Assembly: GCA_963556695.1 (NCBI GenBank) | Contig: CAUWAG010000007.1 | Coordinates: 3,224,001-3,288,000, forward strand | DNA: 64,000 bases | Direction of reading: 5' to 3' | Source: Anthostomella pinea | Taxonomy: Eukaryota; Ascomycota; Sordariomycetes; Xylariales; Xylariaceae | Shown here: in pieces, positions 11,234 to 21,637 of the stretch | Layout: every line of letters starts with the position of its first letter | How positions within the stretch are numbered: position 1 is the stretch's first letter | The notes under the pieces: model-generated | The model's database searches: none | Told to the model about the DNA's origin: nothing | What the model saw: only the letters and a program-made list of their open reading frames with translations | Program-made: the position numbers and the translations under genes

Positions 11234-12895
11234 CTAAGGTCGTGGTGTTCTAACTATAATACAGCTCCCAGAATCCGATTCCGACCCTAAATCTTTACCA
11301 GGGACCTCTTGTGGGACCTCTTTGCCTGCAGCGGAGTCCCTATAGACCCTCCTGTTCCTCAGCTCCATTTTGGCCTCCCTTATATTAGCCATTGTGACGA
11401 ATCGTTCCCCTGGTGTTGGTTTGACTGCTTTTCGAGTGGTATTAGCCTTTTTAGCCACTTGAGCCTCAAGCAGCTCACATTTGGCCCGTAGATTTGCAAT
11501 GGTAGCAGCCTGAACATCCATGGCCTTGCCAGCCTTCTGCACCAACAAGCGCTCAGAGGGCCCCCCAAAGGAAGGGTCCTTTCTTTCGAGCTTTCGAGCA
11601 CTCTCCCGCAAAGCCCGGCTTCCAGAGGGTGTTGTGACAATGGTTTTAGCTACCATCTCGAGAAAATCTGGTGTTGTAGCTCGCTCGGAAGCCTTAGGGT
11701 CCCTCTGGCGTGCCCTGGCCACCCCCTTGTCCTCCAGAATCACATATTTCGACTTCAATGCCTCCGCTCTGTTACGAGGAATAATCCCAGTCTTTTTCCA
11801 GGCAATTCTGATATTAAAGAGCGTTATTGTGTCCTTCCGGGCCTGCTCGTAGCACTCCAAAACCTCCTCCTTAGATGGCCTGAGTCCCAGACGGCCGCTG
11901 GGCGTCTCCTGGAGTAAGGTCTTCAACCTCTTCTTCACCAAATTGAAGACTCCTATATCTAACACCTGGACTACATGGGAGCAGTGAGGTTCATAAAAGA
12001 TCAACCATACTTTGTTTCTCAAGCAGGTGGCTAGGAACTCGTCATTCGTGTGGGAGTCGTGGCCATCACACACCAAAACCACCCATGTGTTGCCGTGGAC
12101 CTCCCAAATGTGAGGAATAAAGATACGTTGAAGCCATTCTAACGCAATGGGATTCGAGGTCCATCTATTGGGCGACGTAATAAACCTCCAGTCGGTGAAT
12201 TTGTCCTCATTTTGGTTGCTAAATCACTGGGCTTGTACGTTAACCCCCTTGAGAATCACCAGCGGCGGCAAGGTCTCACCAGATCCGCTCACACACTCTA
12301 GGGCAGTTATCCATTCACTCTTCTCGACCCCTTTCTTCATAGCCACGTTGCCGGAGGCCTCGGAGACCACCCAATGGGAGTCCCCAACCCCCTGGGCGAT
12401 TCCCATTTCGTCGACGTTGTACCAGCGTGCTGGCATGAGGTTAACCACGTCAGGGGCGTCACACCGATCGAAAAAAATATTGATATTTGCTGCTGTAGCA
12501 CCATTCACTCGGTTGTAGTCAATAATACGAGACTTTATTATCTTGACTTCCGGGTTTCGAGACAGGAACTTGGATGCCTAATTTTTCCCTAATTCTTGAG
12601 CATCCCCGGTGGCATGGAGCATCCGCTGGGCCATGAGACGGAACTTAGAGACCGCCGGAGAATACCCTAGCCGTGCTTGCCCCAGGGCCCAGCTTGCCAG
12701 CTTATTTTCGAGATACGGTGAAAGAGCCTGTTGGAGAGCGCTGGTCTCATTTCGCGTTGGGGTGCCAGAGATTCGTCGGTTGACGTACGAGCGACTGATT
12801 TGCCATTCAAGGGCTGACGAGCGGACTGGAGCTCCGCGTTGGATGGCCAAGATGGCGGCTTCAGCTTTTATTTGACGGTCGTAAAATGACATCAT
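11234..12895 (-). pseudogene. Pogo/Fot1 transposase, copy A, two stop codons
   Basis: One frame of 554 codons runs from an ATG at 12895 to 11234. The N-terminus carries a psq/CENP-B-type helix-turn-helix (AILAIQRGAP to SRSYVNRRISG) and then a second DNA-binding half (LASWALGQARLGYSPA). The DDE_1 nuclease follows. The first Asp lies in WYNVDEMGIAQG, the second in VLVCDGHDSH and the third in VVQVLDIGVF. The C-terminus is basic and probably coiled-coil. A TAG replaces Trp at codon 106 (12580-12578); this is TGG in copy B. A TGA at codon 224 (12226-12224) is shared with copy B. The copy should therefore not make full-length enzyme unless stops are read through. Confidence 0.88.
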
Positions 12896-13024
12896 GAGAT
12901 TCAGCAGTGGATAAGGATTCAAATAGTGTGCTTTGTGAAAAAAAAGATGCAAAAGTGATGGTGTAGATGGTGGATCACCATAATCCTGGTGGTTGGTGAA
13001 TTACGCGTTTGTGGGTCAGAACGC

Positions 13025-13066
13025 GCTGGTCCGCGGGGGGGTGGTCCGCAGGGGGGTGGGAGATGT
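13025..13066 (-). repeat. Terminal inverted repeat of copy A, right end
   Basis: The arm contains TGGTCCGC, a G run, TGGTCCGCA, a second G run and GGGAGATGT. It is the inverse of the left arm and is followed by the TA target duplication. Confidence 0.85.
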
Positions 13067-13671
13067 TACATGCAGTGTTGTCACCGCCGTATCCAGACAT
13101 GCACGCCACTGGTTCTACCCTGCGTGTCTCGCTGGTGTAGGCCACCGCCTTGGAAGGTGTGGAAGTAAATAGATAGGATGCTGATGCGAGTGTTTCGTAT
13201 GTGTGTGTACTCGTTATTGGTGTCTGTGTTGCGAATTCTTGGAGGGACTGTGACACTGTAGGCATAGTGGCGTTTGATATAGTTTATGCGTGACTTTGAT
13301 TTGCGCATTCTGTGGTCGGGTTGTCTACTGAGAGCAATATCCCAGATCCGATGAGTGCGTGATGAACGGTACAGCGTTGTTGTATTCAGGAAAAGGTCTA
13401 TCTACTCTGTTCTGTGTGCGATCGCTATATATGGGGGCCACGGAGCCTGTGTCACCCGACACAGCAACTGGCAGCCTCATCATGCTTACATACACAGATG
13501 GATTCTGCTCACATCTACCTATATAATCTAGTCTAGTTCACCGAGTTCAGCACAGCGCCGGCAGCCAATATGACCTTCGAGCCCATGTCCCGTATCGTAC
13601 ACTTGAGGCGGGCAAAACATAAACAGTTGATCGATTGTGACCTAGTGAAAATCACGTAAGTCACTGGGTAA

Positions 13672-14329
13672 ATATTGTACTGGGTGAGTAGTGTTCCGTC
13701 AGGTAGGCCTTCTCCGCCAACTTGTAGGCATCATCATTCTCCTTTGAGACGTGCCAGAAGAGGGGCTCGATGCCATCTGTGCGCTTCAGACAATGCAGGT
13801 TCTACGCCTCGCGCAAGACAGCGACAATATCGTCGATTACCTCTCCGTACGATGTCTTCCCGCCCCGATCCTTGATAGCCGCCAGGCCCTCCACCGTCAT
13901 GACCTCGGCGAGGAAGTCCGACTCCGACTTGAAAATGACCTTTTTCAGCAGCTCAGCGGGCGTGCCGTTGATGGTCGGCGTGTCTTGGAACATGGGAGGG
14001 CTCGATTGCCAGTGTTTCAGGTTGAAGGCCTTCATCCTGGCGTCCTAGACTGTTGTGAGCTGCGTTACCTGGGCGTTGGCATCGTCGTAGAGATGAAGTA
14101 TGGGCCTGTTCAAGTCGCTGCCGGGGCCGAAGAAGACGCCGCCTGCACCGTAACGGCTACCACCGTTCCGCGAAACCTTGCCTGCGATCACGATGATGAT
14201 CTCGTCCTTGGCATGGCCGTCGGCGAGGCCGGTGACCTTCGGGTGCACATACTTGCCCTGGATGTGCTCGAGGTCGCTGGCCTTTTCGTAGTCGGGCACG
14301 TACTCCTTCGGATTGAACAGCCGCGCCAT
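13672..14329 (-). pseudogene. RNase H-like domain protein, two in-frame stops
   Basis: A single minus-strand frame starts at an ATG (14329) and runs about 218 codons to a TGA near 13672. It is broken by a TAG near 14047-14045 and another TAG near 13804-13802. Reading through, the fold order is RNase H-like: strand 1 (EIIIVIAGKVSRNGG, then YGAGGVFFGP), the segment VIFKSESDFLAEVMT where the D-S-x-Y/F motif sits, and the closing helix LFWHVSKENDDAY. The first catalytic Asp of the family is Ala here (VIAGK in place of a V-D-G type motif). The first TAG can come from CAG. Fungal genomes hold many such RNase H-domain genes, and this one looks dead. Confidence 0.55.
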
Positions 14330-15619
14330 CGTGATCGTAGTGAAGATTTCTGATTCAGGCCTGCGCGCTTCTGATAGTCAATTGACGGGTACACGCGAGC
14401 GAAGTGGTACGTTGAGGAAGGTGATTGGAGGTACGTGAGAGCTCGGGATTGGGTCACCAAGACAGAAAGTCTTTGGGAAACCTCAGATTGGATATCGGAA
14501 GATCGAAGTGAGTGTACCTTTGGTCTTTTGTCGAATGATTCAAAGCAGTGGTTGAGTGTCTGCGAAGTTGTAGAAAGGGGGATTCACAAGCGTCCGGGGC
14601 AACGGTGGAGCTCCAGCGACCCTAGATGTAGATTGTAAAAGAGAAGGGAAGCGGGATGCGAGGGTTCTGAGTCCAGAAGATGGCGGCAGTCAATCAAGTT
14701 CAGCTTAAGGTGGTGTGGTAGGCACGGCCTTGCTAAGCTGCAGGTCACGTTAAAGGGGCAAGCAGGATCAATAGCTGGACACCTGCAATATCACCAACGC
14801 AGCTTCACTGGCATACACAAACAACTTCAATGGCCCATTTTGCGGGACCACCTGCAGTTTTCTGGGTGATACTTCCTCATATGTTCCAACATCTACGAAA
14901 ATGCAAGACACGATGCTACGGCTGCTGCATATTCGAGCGGTCACAAACCCTAATACCGCGCACTCACCCTGAATTATCTAAGGTTAGACGCAAGTTACTT
15001 CCCTCGCACTTGCGAGTTGGTGCCTTCGTTCTAGCAGCTATTCGACGAGTACGTAACACGCTTGTTGTTGCTTGAACAATCGCTGGCCGCGCCCCTTGTA
15101 CGCAGTCACCTGAAACTCCCGCCAGACATAGACGTCGCCATACCCCGAATTTCCGCATACTCGTAAGAATAGCTGCCGCAGAGGACACATACCTTATACT
15201 GATAAGACCATATATCATCCAGGCATGTACTGCTGATTACGCACAGAAAAGTGGGAAGGATACAGGCGAGGCGAGTAACACCAGACTGATGGATAAGTAG
15301 GGCATGCAAACAGCTGGCTTAGATTTCACATACCTTGAGCTCAACATAGCCGAGTATGAAGTCACGCAAACAGATCAAGAGGTGCTAGGTATTTTCAACT
15401 TTGATTTGATCAACTCCTATATGAGGTACGCGAAACAGCCGAACAAAAACAAAAACAGTTCGAAACAATAATACTCCTTACCTCGTTTTCTTACCTTCCC
15501 TCACCCATGAGCCAGTAAATCACCTACCGTGTCATTGGAAGTCAAGCAGCAGAGTAGCGTCGGGGCAAACCTTCGCTCACTTACCGTCACCTCCTCTCTG
15601 TCGTCGCCCAGCCGCGCAT
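14330..15619. other. Gene-free stretch
   Basis: Short overlapping frames only; no recognisable gene, RNA or repeat. Confidence 0.4.
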
Positions 15620-15645
15620 TCAGCCGCTCAACTTGACAACCTCCA

Positions 15646-17253
15646 TTACCCGGCTCGACCAGACGGGATTGCTACCAGGCGCTTTACGGACGGGTTCTTG
15701 GACTGGTACATGGACGGGTTCCTGGGCGGGCTCCTGTGAATCACGGTCAATATTCGGAAAGCCCCCGGTGTGAGCAGCAGTGGTCTGGTGGCGCCCATGT
15801 CCATCGTTTTCATCACCGCTTTCCATAACAGGCTCGACAGTCGCCCGGGGCGCTGGGGTAGGGGAAGCAGACTTGCCCGCGGCCTGTGACCGGCGGCGTG
15901 TCGCGGCTTCTTGAGCTCGCGGCGCTCCTGGGTAGGAGACACGCCGTCAGCGCCCAAGGGCTTAGGCCCGAACTCGTACTCGTCGTCGTCGTCGTCTTGC
16001 ACCTGGCGCTTGCGCTTGCCCTCGGGCGTGAGTTTCACCTGCTCCTGCACCTGCTCCTGCTCGGGGTTGCCGTTATTGCGGTAAAGCGACAGACCGGCCC
16101 ACCACGGTCTTGACGTCGGCGTTAGCCGACACACCGTGCAGAGCGCGCGCCACTCGTCGCCCACGGGGCGAATCATCTTTTCCTGGCAACGATCGCAGAT
16201 GAGCCAGCAGCGGTCTGTAACGCAATTGGTTATGTTGCGGTACACCTTCCGCGGGCACGCTGGGTAGAGGAAATACTTGGCCTGGGTGATGGGCTGCTTG
16301 AACAGGTCTCCCAAACCGGTATCCCTGGCCGTGAATGGAGAGGTCTGTGGAATGAGCACCTCGCCCTGCTCGTTGGGTTGAGGGTGGTGACCCTTGTGTG
16401 GCGTCTGCGGTGTTGAGAAGGGGCTGTTACCGCGGTCACTGTCATCTTGGACAGGCGACAAGAAATCGGTGATACCCTCCTCTCTTGGGGTTTCAGCCCT
16501 GGGTGAGGAGGCTCCACTGCTTTTTTGGGGTGAATTGTCGGTCTTGTTCTTGTTGGTTTCTCCTTTGAGGCTGCGAGTATCCTCCTCGATCTTCGCAGTT
16601 TTCTCCCTGGTCTTCGCAGCTTCCTCATTGGTCTTCGCAATCTCCTCTGCGAGAGTTGCCTTCTCTTCTTCGAGGCTTGCCACTCGGCGTTTTCGTTCAA
16701 GAAACTCTTCGTAGTCGTCCTCGAAGTCGTTGTCGTTGTCGTTCTTGTTTTTGTTGTTGTTGTTGTTGTTCTTGTTGTGGTCTTCGCCACCGTCGCCACC
16801 GTCGCCGCTCACAGTCTGAATAAGCTCGACAAAAGCATCGAAGGTGTCTTTGGCCTTTGATGCTTTTTCGAAAATTTGGTACACCTTTTGGGCCGTTCGT
16901 GAGCCGCTCTTCTCAATCAATCCCCCGGCGGCCTTTGAGGCAGCCACAGACCCAATCTCACTAAGTATCGCCCCCAAGATTCCGCCTCTCAGGGAGACTT
17001 TGTCCTGTCCGATGTTTTTGCTGATACCTGTAGGTCGTCCTGACACCGAGCTGGAGGTGCTAACACTATGACGGCGGTGATTGTCATGTATGTAAGCGTC
17101 CTTTGCTCCTCGCCTGGTGGAACCCCCCGTACCTCTGATCTCTCGTGGCCTAATGCAAGAGGACAGCACAGATGAGACACGCGGAATCAGTGTCTCGTAA
17201 AACCGGTGCAACAGTTTCCCATAGCCAACCTGTCCGGATTCTTCAGAAGCCAT
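15646..17253 (-). CDS. Uncharacterised protein with hydrophobic helix, coiled coil and zinc ribbon
   Basis: The ATG at 17253 opens a 535-codon frame. Residues about 88-113 form a Gly/Ala-rich helix (RGGILGAILSEIGSVAASKA). An Asn/Lys/Asp-rich tract lies at 161-177 and a strong coiled coil at about 183-232 (repeated EEIAKTNEEAAKTREKTAK pattern). A Ser/Pro-rich linker follows. A cysteine cluster occupies 333-375: C333, C344, C349, then CDRC (353-356) and CTVC (372-375), spaced like a zinc ribbon. A KRKRQ motif near residue 412 could be a nuclear signal. I do not recognise the family. After about residue 445 the more natural reading moves to another frame, so the annotated C-terminus (15646) is uncertain and may instead end at 15620. 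Confidence 0.6.
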   Translation of the reverse strand: MASEESGQVGYGKLLHRFYETLIPRVSSVLSSCIRPREIRGTGGSTRRGAKDAYIHDNHRRHSVSTSSSVSGRPTGISKNIGQDKVSLRGGILGAILSEIGSVAASKAAGGLIEKSGSRTAQKVYQIFEKASKAKDTFDAFVELIQTVSGDGGDGGEDHNKNNNNNNKNKNDNDNDFEDDYEEFLERKRRVASLEEEKATLAEEIAKTNEEAAKTREKTAKIEEDTRSLKGETNKNKTDNSPQKSSGASSPRAETPREEGITDFLSPVQDDSDRGNSPFSTPQTPHKGHHPQPNEQGEVLIPQTSPFTARDTGLGDLFKQPITQAKYFLYPACPRKVYRNITNCVTDRCWLICDRCQEKMIRPVGDEWRALCTVCRLTPTSRPWWAGLSLYRNNGNPEQEQVQEQVKLTPEGKRKRQVQDDDDDEYEFGPKPLGADGVSPTQERRELKKPRHAAGHRPRASLLPLPQRPGRLSSLLWKAVMKTMDMGATRPLLLTPGAFRILTVIHRSPPRNPSMYQSKNPSVKRLVAIPSGRAG

Positions 17254-18310
17254 CTTTACGCCGGGCTTCGACCGCGAGGCCCTAAGTTATATAGCGCGAT
17301 TCTTTGAGTTCCGGGGCGGCGAGATCTGCGATGTTCGTGACCAAGCCCAGGAGGGCAGATGGTCGCCCATTGCGATGCTATGAGGGCAGAAACCTTCGAA
17401 TCCGAACAATTCAGGCAGCCACGGCAACCAGACTCTGGCTGTTCATTCACTGCATACTGGAGTTACACTGCATCAACGGAGGAGGCCTCGGCAGCGCATG
17501 ACAGGAGCTGTGATTCGGTCTCTCATTGGAGGTATGTTGACCCATTGCACAGGAGTATGTACCAACCCGTGCTTATCACCCCAATGGCTGTTGGTAGCCG
17601 TCGAATACGACCACGAAAACCAGTTGCTGCGTAGCACCATACCTATGAGGCCAATTCAGAGCTCGGCGAGCTTGCAGGTGTTAAGGACGGTTCTGCACTT
17701 GCGTGCCTCCGTACCACAGCTCGTTCGACCCGCGGTGCTCTATCATCGGCTTCAATGCACATGTCATAAAACATACGAGGTAGGTGACCGTGGTCCACTC
17801 AGCCTTGTCCCAGTGCTGAGCCCGCTGCTCTCCGGACCTAGAGGCTTTTGAGGTAATTAGTACTTTCATGATGTCTCGAACTTGACCATGTTCCCTCCCA
17901 TAGTCTTCCGAGCGAAGAAGGCTACCCGTGAGTTCGATCTCAATCGCTCGTAATCAAAGTATTGGATCGCATCCTAGACGAGTGATCGGTTGTGGCCTAT
18001 GCTAGGACCTACGAGGGCGCCCTTGATTCCGTGGAAGTCTGCTGGCATCCCTCCCTGTAAGTCAGAATATTGCAGTGCTTTCGACACGACACAAATCCTC
18101 CATTCCAGAGGAGGCAGTGTAATGGCGACTTTGCTTCTGAGTATAACCATGGATATGAGACTTAGACCGACGCAAGAAACACGACTGGAGCGTCTGTGTG
18201 CAAGGAAGGGGCACTTAAAATCCTCCATAATCATAATGCAGCCATCTTACACTTGTTTAGAGCAGCCGGAACGTTTTCAAGCAACAATTACATGTAAGTC
18301 AGCAGTCATG
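17254..18310. other. Gene-poor stretch, no supported gene
   Basis: A plus-strand frame at 17498-17851 and others lack clear coding character. I see no RNA gene. Confidence 0.35.
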
Positions 18311-18470
18311 GGCGAGGTATTCTGTTGTTCTCGGGCACACTCGCCTCAGACACGGCGAGTACACGAAGTACTGCGCCGCGGTGACAGGCTCCTCGTACTG
18401 GGCACCGTCCGGCATGAAGTATCTGCTGCCAGACTTATCAGCGAGGACATAGGGGTTCTCGGGATAGCAG
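18310..18470 (-). pseudogene. Fragment of a protein-coding relic
   Basis: One minus-strand frame reads ENPYVLADKSGSRYFMPDG, then EEPVTAAQYFVYSPCLRR. This is far more protein-like than its surroundings. A TGA precedes it and a TGA ends it shortly after. Neither start nor splice sites are visible, so it is a remnant of a larger gene I cannot name. Confidence 0.3.
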
Positions 18471-19131
18471 GATCAATCTGACTATACCGAACCTTCTTAT
18501 GTCCCCGTACATCACCCGTCTATGATTTATGATCATATCTATTGAATCCGAACAAGCACCATGAAATAAGCAATAGAAGTGGCATATCCCACCAGAGCTG
18601 ATTATCCCTACATGCTTATATCTCTCAATTCCTACGTGTGAACGAGAGTTTTATCAACGCAGCGCGCACGGAGACTTATGAAGGCTGCGTTTATCGAACG
18701 ATCGTTTAGCAAGGACACGTGCAAGATCACCAGTGTTCGCACAAATGGGCGTCGGGCTGGAGGAAACTGTGGTTCAAGCTGATATCATAAACAGAAGCTG
18801 ATAGCGCTACTTGAAAGAGTGTATATGCTGATAAGCACGCTTCCTGCACCCTGGAGACAACGGATCGCAAATGACATCAAAACAGCAGAGTACTGGCCAA
18901 CTTCGTCCCCAAAGCCGCTGAGACCGTATAAATGCAATCAAAGCCGAAAAGCAACACAGTATGGGTCCCAAACGAAAGGCGAAACCGTCCAAAGAGAAAG
19001 AAAAACAATGCCACACAACAATTTCAACCTCGACGTGCAATGCTCCGTATGCCGAGATTGGCTCTGTAATATTCCAAGCTCAACGGGTGCGCAGCGGTGA
19101 TGTCTGACGGCGAAGAGCGATTGCCAACCGA

Positions 19132-19998
19132 TTATTTGACGAACTTCAAGAACCTAATACTCCTTATTTGCTTGATGATCTTGACACGCAGATGATCAGG
19201 GTGGTCGGGATCCGGATGATAACTGGCGTCTTCATTCTGAAGTTGTTCATGCAGATGTTTCCATTTCGTGAGCTGCTCGAGCACGGCATTGCTTTTCATC
19301 TTCTGGTCGTCCGTAAGACAAGCGTCAGCCTCACCCTCTGTGAGCTTCTTCCAAGGCCTCAGAGTACCAGTTTCCTTGTCATAGTGGTCTACCAGGATGG
19401 AGTAGGTGTATTCCGGACCATTACCGTGGTTGAGCTGGCCCCAGTACTGCTTCATCGGATCGAGCAGGCCCTCGTGCCCTTCAAGCTCCTTCACGGAAGC
19501 ATATGCTGCTTCGAGGAGGACGACGATATGACGGGCCTGTTCAAGCTGCGTGAACTGTAAATTCCAGTACTGGGAGCGGTGCATCTTGAGGAGACTCTCG
19601 TGGTAACCTAATACCAGAAACTGTGTGCCGTCCCTGAAATCCACTCTCCTACTTTCGAATTGAATGGTCGTATACTTGTGCCGGGAGACCTGTCGATCTC
19701 TTTCAACAACAGGTCTCAACTCCTCACCCGGTGTAAGGAGAGCATAGGCGTTGTTGCTGTTTATGAGTCTGACTGCTTTGCTCTCGATGGTGAATGGATC
19801 CATATTGGTATCGAATCTGGTTTCCACTACAGCAACATCGTTCTTGATAACATCCACCATGATGGGTCCCTGCTTGCGCCGAAGGGTTTGAGATCCCTCG
19901 AACTTCCGTTCAGCTCCGGTGGGCGGTTGTTTTTTTGACTGGTCACTGGCGACGCCACCCCGTAGGATATCGGAATAGAGTGGTGATGGGGGTGACAT
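19132..19998 (-). CDS. Uncharacterised protein, single exon
   Basis: The ATG at 19998 opens a 288-codon frame with even amino-acid use. The N-terminus is Ser/Pro-rich (MSPPSPLYSDILRGG). A middle part mixes strands and helices (VDVIKNDVAVVETRFDTNMD, FLVLGYHESLLKMH). A helix (QLEQARHIVVLLEAAYASV) follows. The end is His/Asp-rich and then basic (IIKQIRSIRFLKFVK). There is no signal peptide or membrane segment. I do not recognise it. Its isolation among relics suggests a lineage-restricted accessory gene. Confidence 0.6.
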   Translation of the reverse strand: MSPPSPLYSDILRGGVASDQSKKQPPTGAERKFEGSQTLRRKQGPIMVDVIKNDVAVVETRFDTNMDPFTIESKAVRLINSNNAYALLTPGEELRPVVERDRQVSRHKYTTIQFESRRVDFRDGTQFLVLGYHESLLKMHRSQYWNLQFTQLEQARHIVVLLEAAYASVKELEGHEGLLDPMKQYWGQLNHGNGPEYTYSILVDHYDKETGTLRPWKKLTEGEADACLTDDQKMKSNAVLEQLTKWKHLHEQLQNEDASYHPDPDHPDHLRVKIIKQIRSIRFLKFVK

Positions 19999-20298
19999 TT
20001 TGATCTGCGTGTTTAGATAGGCAATTGCTTGGGTAGAGGGAGAAGAAAAAGGTGAATGGATGCTAAGGTGAAGGCCTCAATGCCATGTATTCATGTCTAG
20101 GCAATGGATGTTCGATATTCGTATGTAGGGAGCGTTTTCCTCACCCCCCTCAAGCTGATGCAAATTCGTTGGTGCTTTCAAGTTCTGGGCAAGTTCTGGG
20201 AATGCAAATATTGGTTGTTGGAACGAGACGGTAGACGGTGGCAGGCGTACGGTGACAAGAACGATCGAATGTGCATACTGCATTAGGCTCGAACCCTT

Positions 20299-20598
20299 TC
20301 ACTGGTGGCTTTTGGTAGCTGCAGTCGTATCTGGTGCCTGCTTCCCAGACCCCTTGTTGTCTAGCGATACCTTCCAGTGTCCGATGGTATCCCCCGAAGT
20401 CCAGAAGTCCCCGTGAAGGAGCGACCAGTTCAATTGACCCTCGTTCCTGAAAAGTTCGGAGATAAAGTTACCACTGTGTGAGGCATCAAGGGACTGCAGT
20501 TGGCCAGTCATCTGAGTAAGCGCGATGGCGCGCAAGTTTTTTCCCCAGACATGATAGACACTATATGGAACAAGGTGACAGGGAACAGATATTGTCAA
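20299..20598 (-). pseudogene. Possible gene relic with duplicated flank
   Basis: A minus-strand frame of about 99 codons reads NLRAIALTQMTGQLQSLDAS, then LHGDFWTSGDTIGHWKVSLD, and ends TTAATKSHQ. It is moderately protein-like. Part of its 3' flank (AGCCACCAGTGAAAGGG) recurs about 300 bp upstream near 20600-20625. No start with context is visible. It lies in a zone holding diverged copies of sequence also seen near 18480-18700. Confidence 0.25.
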
Positions 20599-21637
20599 TT
20601 AGGTTCGATCCCTTTCACTGGTGGCTTGACAGTCGTATCTATGATGCAGAAGTCTCCGTACACCACCCATTCTAGCAGACGACGGTAGATCCATCGTATT
20701 CAGGATAGGCACACTGGGATAAGCTTTAAAAGAAGCGTATAAATCCAGAATTACTTATTCCAGTATGCTTGTGCTAGTGTTTCAAGATTTTCTACGAGTG
20801 ATCCGGGATCATATCAACGTGCGCGCACGCAGACTTATGAGGGCTGAGTGTATCACTTGTGGGAACGAGCTTTTTTGTCTGACGGCACAGCTTGCAGAGC
20901 ACATCACGGCTAGAAGGGCTGTTGGTCACAACAAAGCGTGCCTAGGAATGCCTGATACCCGTAACATGCAAGAGATGAAGCGAAGAAGCGAGCAACCAAC
21001 ATCATAATGACAGTCCTTCATATCAAACCTGTGAATAACACCTCCCTGGATACAAAATGCTGTTTGCGCCGGAATGCCATTTTCCTCGCCACCGATAAGC
21101 ATTTCTTCAAATCATCTGTACCCAACATCCCGGCCGATGAGCAGCCCACCTGCGGTTCATTTCTCGAGTCAACACTACCGGAAGAGGTCGCCTGGCCACC
21201 GAGTAAGTCCATGTTGGGAGCAAGCACAGCGAGACCCTGTTCCAAGACCATACCGCGAGCAAGGGTACGAACATAAGCCGCAGCATGGAGTGAACAGGAT
21301 AGTATACCAATCCGGGCCTGGTACATGAGCCCTGGTCCTACAAGTCAAAGAACCATCTAACACTTGTTGTACCAGCGATCAGGATGCTAATAAATTGCAG
21401 AACACACGAACGCATCATACGCCCAGCCCAGGCCCAAGCATGAGTCCGGTAATCGAAATGTCATTGAATGTTGGTTCGTCAGATGTCCCACTTTCCAGTA
21501 TCGGTTCAACAAACTTTTACGACGACCGAGTTCGACCCCTTTTGTTCAGACGAGCCCCTTCTTTCTCTTATATAACGGTACCAACCCGGGTTTTCAAATT
21601 CTCACTACTTGAAATACTACTATATATAACGTAATAG
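20299..21637. other. Relic-rich intergenic stretch
   Basis: This stretch holds degenerate repeats shared with 18480-18700 and short open frames on both strands (for example 21018-21326 minus). I cannot support an intact gene. Confidence 0.3.

Larger units (their letters stand above)
11131..13066 (-). mobile_element. Fot1/pogo-type DNA transposon, copy A (1936 bp)
   Basis: The element is bounded by inverted repeats of about 42 bp. The left end starts ACATCTCACCCCCCC and the right end is the complement, ending GTGGGAGATGT. A TA target duplication sits on each side (11129-11130 and 13067-13068), the target of the Tc1/mariner superfamily. Within the arms, CGGACCA and its complement are repeated twice, as if each arm holds two transposase sites. 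The single long gene inside lies on the minus strand. A second copy of exactly the same length lies at 58971-60906. Confidence 0.93.
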
